Source: CAYOKT01 sp964404605
GTDB taxonomy: Bacteria > Electryoneota > Electryoneia > Electryoneales > Electryoneaceae
DNA: 23,607 bases
NCBI GenBank assembly: GCA_964404605.1
Contig: CAYOKT010000043.1
Coordinates: 1-23,607, forward strand
Reading direction: 5' to 3'
Both the position numbers and the translations under genes were made by a program. Positions 20,801 to 23,607 of this stretch are shown here, in pieces. Numbering within the stretch: the stretch's first letter is position 1; the number at the start of each line of letters is the position of its first letter. The notes beneath the pieces are model-generated. The model was given only the letters and a program-made list of their open reading frames with translations. It was not told the origin of the DNA and did no database searches.

Positions 20801-22753
20801 ATGTACGACGTTGTCATCATCGGCGGAGGACATGCCGGCACCGAGGCGGCGGCTGCGGCGGCCAGGATCGGCGCCCATGTCGCCCTTATCACCCGTGAAC
20901 GGTCGGCTCTGGCGCGGCTCTCCTGCAACCCCGCCATGGGCGGCACCGCCAAGGGACAGCTGATCCGGGAGATCGACGCCCTCGGCGGCTTGATGGCGCG
21001 CGCCACCGATCTCGCCGCGATCCAGTACCGCATGCTCAACCGTTCCAAGGGGCCCGCGGTCTGGTCGCCCCGCGCCCAGGTCGACCGTGAAAGCTACACG
21101 CGGGCCTTGGACCGCCTCTTCGCCGAGCGTTATCCCCAAGTGGAGATCCTCGAGGATGAAGCCGTGGGGCTCGAGGTGTCCGGCGGCCGGCTGCGCGGGG
21201 TCGTTTGCGCGGGCCGTGGCCTGGTCCCGGCCCGTGCCGCCGTCCTCTGCGCCGGCACCTTCCTCCGCGGCCTCTGTCACATCGGCGGAAAGAGCTGGAC
21301 CTCGGGGCGGTACACCGAACCCGCCGCCGAGTCGCTCTCGGAAAGCTTGTCGGCCTTGGGGTTCCCGTTGCACCGCTTCAAGACCGGCACTCCGCCGCGG
21401 GTCGTCGCCGGAACCGTGGATCTCTCCGCCCTGCAGCGCCAGGACAGCGACCCGGACCGGTGGTTCTTCAGCCACGAGACCACGCGCCGCCACCAGCGGC
21501 AACTCCCCTGCTACCGCACCCACACCACCCCCGCGACCCACGAGGTGATCCGCGGGGGTATCCACCTGTCCCCGATGTTCAACGGCACCATTCACGCCGT
21601 CGGGCCGCGCTACTGCCCGTCGGTGGAGGACAAGGTGGTGCGTTTCCCGGACCGCGATCACCACCCCCTGATCTTCGAGCCGGAGGGGATCGGGCACCCC
21701 TGGTTGTACCTCAACGGTTTCTCCTCCAGCCTGCCGGAGGAGACACAGCTCGCCGCGCTGCGCACCCTGCCGGGCTGCGGGGAGGCGGAGATCGGCCGGC
21801 CGGGCTACGCGGTGGAGTACGATGTCGTCCCGCCGCACGAGATCCGCCCCACGCTGGAGACGCGCCGTGTCGAGAGCCTCTACCTTGCCGGCCAGGTTAA
21901 CGGCACCTCCGGTTACGAAGAGGCGGGAATCCAGGGGTTGCTCGCCGGGGCGAACGCCGCGCTGCGCCTTTTCGGACGCGATCCCCTGCTGATCGAGCGC
22001 CATGAAGGGTATGCGGGCGTGCTCGTCGACGACCTGATCACCCTCGACCCCGAGGAGCCCTACCGGATGTTCACCAGTCGCGCGGAATACCGCCTGCTCC
22101 TTCGCCAGGACAACGCGGAGGAGCGGCTGGGCGAAAAGGCGTACGCCGCCGGCCTGATCTCCGCGGAACGAATCGAGGCAATCCGTGCTCGCTGCATCGA
22201 GGTGAAGAGGTGGGTGGACAGGCTTCACCAGGTGCGCCTGCCGCGGTGCGAGGTGCTCGACCACGACGCGGAGCCCGACCGCGTGGAAACCGCCGCCCAT
22301 TTCCTCACTCGCCCCGGGATTCGCCTCGAGAAGCTGGTCAAGCGGCTGGACGGCCGGTTGAGCGGCGGGCTTCCCACCGGCCGCGATGTTCTCCACGCCG
22401 CGGAGATCGAAGTGCGCTATGCCGGTTATTTCCGCCGCCAGGAGCGGGAGATCGAGCGGCTGCGCGCCCAGGAATCGCGCCCCATCCCGGAGGAGTTCGA
22501 CTACTCCCACGTGGGCAATCTTTCGGCGGAAGCCCGCTTCCGGCTGGAGAAACACCGCCCCGCCACATTGGGGCAGGCCTCCCGGCTCGCGGGGGTCACT
22601 CCCTCCGATCTCGCCATTCTGCTGGTGTACCTTAAGCGCGGCGAACTCTCTTCTGCCGCGGAGAAGGGCGAAGAGGGGGTAAGTTCGCATGCGCCAGCCA
22701 ACGCCGGCGCGGGCGGACGGAAGGTTGAAACGCTGGAGGGACCGGCCCGGTGA
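20801..22753 (+). CDS. mnmG: tRNA uridine 5-carboxymethylaminomethyl modification enzyme MnmG
   Basis: The FAD-dependent partner of MnmE. The 650 residues begin MYDVVIIGGGHAGTEAA, with the FAD-binding GxGxxG at residues 8-13, the expected family start. I reject the longer frame from 20690, which begins inside the parS palindrome. Family signatures are present: LSCNPAMGGTAKGQLIREIDALGG, GTFLRGLCHIG, FKTGTPPRV, and AGQVNGTSGYEEAGIQGLLAGANAA. The C-terminal MnmE/tRNA-binding domain ends with YSHVGNLSAEARFRLEKHRPATLGQASRLAGVTPSDLAILLVYLKRG. A tail of about 35 Ala/Gly/Glu-rich residues beyond it is unusual. GAAGAGGA precedes the ATG. The stop overlaps the GTG start of rsmG. Confidence 0.97.
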   Translation: MYDVVIIGGGHAGTEAAAAAARIGAHVALITRERSALARLSCNPAMGGTAKGQLIREIDALGGLMARATDLAAIQYRMLNRSKGPAVWSPRAQVDRESYTRALDRLFAERYPQVEILEDEAVGLEVSGGRLRGVVCAGRGLVPARAAVLCAGTFLRGLCHIGGKSWTSGRYTEPAAESLSESLSALGFPLHRFKTGTPPRVVAGTVDLSALQRQDSDPDRWFFSHETTRRHQRQLPCYRTHTTPATHEVIRGGIHLSPMFNGTIHAVGPRYCPSVEDKVVRFPDRDHHPLIFEPEGIGHPWLYLNGFSSSLPEETQLAALRTLPGCGEAEIGRPGYAVEYDVVPPHEIRPTLETRRVESLYLAGQVNGTSGYEEAGIQGLLAGANAALRLFGRDPLLIERHEGYAGVLVDDLITLDPEEPYRMFTSRAEYRLLLRQDNAEERLGEKAYAAGLISAERIEAIRARCIEVKRWVDRLHQVRLPRCEVLDHDAEPDRVETAAHFLTRPGIRLEKLVKRLDGRLSGGLPTGRDVLHAAEIEVRYAGYFRRQEREIERLRAQESRPIPEEFDYSHVGNLSAEARFRLEKHRPATLGQASRLAGVTPSDLAILLVYLKRGELSSAAEKGEEGVSSHAPANAGAGGRKVETLEGPAR

Positions 22754-23583
22754 ACGACGGGAAGCAGAAGGGAGCGCGCGGGCGACGGCGGCAACCCGTT
22801 TCACGTGAAACCACCTTCCGGTCCCGAGCGAAACACCGCAGCGACGGCGGAAAAAAACCGGCTCCCGGACCCGCACCGGCGAAACGCCGCAGGATGGTTC
22901 GCCATCCCCCCCACGCTCCACTGGGACTCCCGTGGATGACGGGGGGCGACGAGCCGCCCCTCGGCTCCGCCGCGGTGCGCGAGATCACGGAAGCGTTGAA
23001 CCTTCAACTCGAAGAGGACAAGGTCGCCCGCCTGCTCGACCACCTCCTGCTGGTGCGCGAGCTGAACCGTGAAATCAACCTCGTCTCCCGCTCCTCGGTG
23101 GAGCGAACGCTTCTTGCTTCCCTTTGGGAAAGCCTGGTTGCGGCCCGCCTGCACTGGGAGACAGGGGAGCGCCTGCTTGACCTCGGCAGCGGGGGCGGTT
23201 TCCCCGGACTGCCCCTGGCCATCGTTCTCCCCGGCCTGTATGTCACCTTGCTGGACTCCCGGCGCGCGAAGACCCTCGCCCTGAAAAGAATCCTCGCCGA
23301 GTTGAAGATGAACCCGGTTCCGGAAGTCGTGCATGACCGCGCGGAAACCCTCGCCGAGCACAGCGACGTCCGCTTCGACGCCGTTGCGGTCCGCGCCGTC
23401 GGGCCCCTGAAGGAGGTCGCCCCCTGGGCGGAGAGACTGCTGGTTCCGGGCGGGCGGCTGCTCGCCTGGAAAGGCCCGGAGGGACTGAAGGAGTTCCAGT
23501 CGCTGCCCGCGGAGCGTTGGAAGCTGCAGGAGCGCCTCCCGGTGCTGCCCCACCGTAGCATATTGGTCCTCGCCCGGGTGTAG
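22750..23583 (+). CDS. rsmG: 16S rRNA (guanine-N7) methyltransferase RsmG, with basic N-terminal extension
   Basis: Methylates N7 of G527 in 16S rRNA. The family region starts near residue 73 (AAVREITEALNLQLEEDKVARLLDHLLLVRELNREINLVSR). It includes the SAM motif RLLDLGSGGGFPGLPLAIVLP, then VTLLDSRRAKTLALKRIL and FDAVAVRAVGPLKEVAPW. From the GTG at 22750 the protein has 277 residues, about 65 more than typical; the extra part is Arg/Lys/Pro-rich and looks disordered. I keep this start because GGAGGG lies nine bases upstream and GTGA overlaps the mnmG stop. The in-frame ATG at 22936 would give a family-length 215-residue protein but has no good ribosome-binding site. A parS core lies inside the extension. 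parA/parB, the usual next genes, are beyond the window. Confidence 0.93.
   Translation: MNDGKQKGARGRRRQPVSRETTFRSRAKHRSDGGKKPAPGPAPAKRRRMVRHPPHAPLGLPWMTGGDEPPLGSAAVREITEALNLQLEEDKVARLLDHLLLVRELNREINLVSRSSVERTLLASLWESLVAARLHWETGERLLDLGSGGGFPGLPLAIVLPGLYVTLLDSRRAKTLALKRILAELKMNPVPEVVHDRAETLAEHSDVRFDAVAVRAVGPLKEVAPWAERLLVPGGRLLAWKGPEGLKEFQSLPAERWKLQERLPVLPHRSILVLARV
22798..22811. promoter_or_regulatory. Second parS core, inside the rsmG reading frame
   Basis: GTTTCACGTGAAAC is a perfect 14-bp palindrome identical to the centre of the 20675-20690 site; the flanking bases (C on both sides) differ from the full 16-mer. It is translated as part of V-S-R-E-T in the N-terminal extension of RsmG. Two such cores about 2.1 kb apart in a GC-rich region strongly suggest a ParB-binding cluster. 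Confidence 0.85.
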
Positions 23584-23607
23584 TCTCCCGCGGCGGGGAG
23601 CATACTC

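Noticed and set aside
21128..21136. TTATCCCCA, one base from the DnaA box
   Set aside because: A single copy inside conserved mnmG coding sequence, with no cluster and no AT-rich unwinding region, so not evidence of an origin.
1..23607. CRISPR arrays, tRNA or rRNA genes, insertion sequences with transposase, phage genes
   Set aside because: None seen: no regularly spaced direct repeats, no tRNA-like cloverleaf or rRNA sequence recognised, and no transposase, integrase or phage protein among the translated frames.

Overview
The window is GC-rich bacterial chromosome with dense, short-spaced genes. Its right third holds the conserved block rpmH-rnpA-yidD-yidC-mnmE-mnmG-rsmG, in its usual order and all on the + strand. 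Two parS-type centromere palindromes sit around and inside mnmG/rsmG, so this is very probably the origin-proximal part of a chromosome. No dnaA, parA or parB is in view; the window stops 24 bases after rsmG, where parA/parB often follow. A subtilase with a FlgD-like/type IX-style C-terminal sorting domain, a flagellin with a sigma-28-type promoter, a lipoprotein and several exported proteins point to a flagellated diderm. The sorting domain suggests the FCB superphylum, perhaps an Eisenbacteria- or Krumholzibacteriota-like candidate phylum. That placement is inference. A run of 100 N (14797-14896) marks a scaffold join.

Layout. 1-2158: panD and pepA, a two-gene + strand unit with a promoter in front and a strong hairpin terminator behind. 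2239-4736: an EamA/DMT transporter whose 5' edge touches a truncated repeat, then an aconitase-family large subunit (LeuC/homoaconitase type) with no small subunit beside it. 4818-9998: four genes on the - strand, which in transcription order are an unrecognised 287-residue protein, an RsbW-like anti-sigma kinase, a thioredoxin-fold protein and a large secreted subtilase. A 275-bp nested inverted-repeat element (8825-9099) separates the first two. 10319-11323: a monocistronic, short flagellin gene with its own promoter and terminator. 11483-14750: an exported PCMT-family methyltransferase overlapping a membrane-embedded spermidine-synthase-like protein. 14797-14896: gap. 14940-16195: an overlapping lipoprotein/exported-protein pair on the - strand, divergent from rpmH. 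16317-23583: the ribosome / RNase P / membrane insertion / tRNA and rRNA modification block.

How the genes work together. RpmH (ribosome), RnpA (tRNA 5' maturation), YidD and YidC (membrane insertion), MnmE and MnmG (wobble-uridine modification) and RsmG (16S methylation) form a translation and membrane-biogenesis block. It is tied together by 4- to 8-base overlaps. rnpA is broken at a run of nine T and needs a -1 shift there; the shifted frame restores the family signature and ends exactly in the ATGA overlap with yidD.

Recurring signals. Several putative promoters share a TTG-type -35, a 17-18 bp spacer and a TANNNT -10. Two of them share a longer -10 region (TACCTTGTGTT). The most unusual non-coding items are the nested inverted-repeat element with a second, truncated copy, the parS pair (one in a perfect 28-bp palindrome, one inside the rsmG reading frame), and an AT-rich 19-base motif found at two convergent gene junctions.
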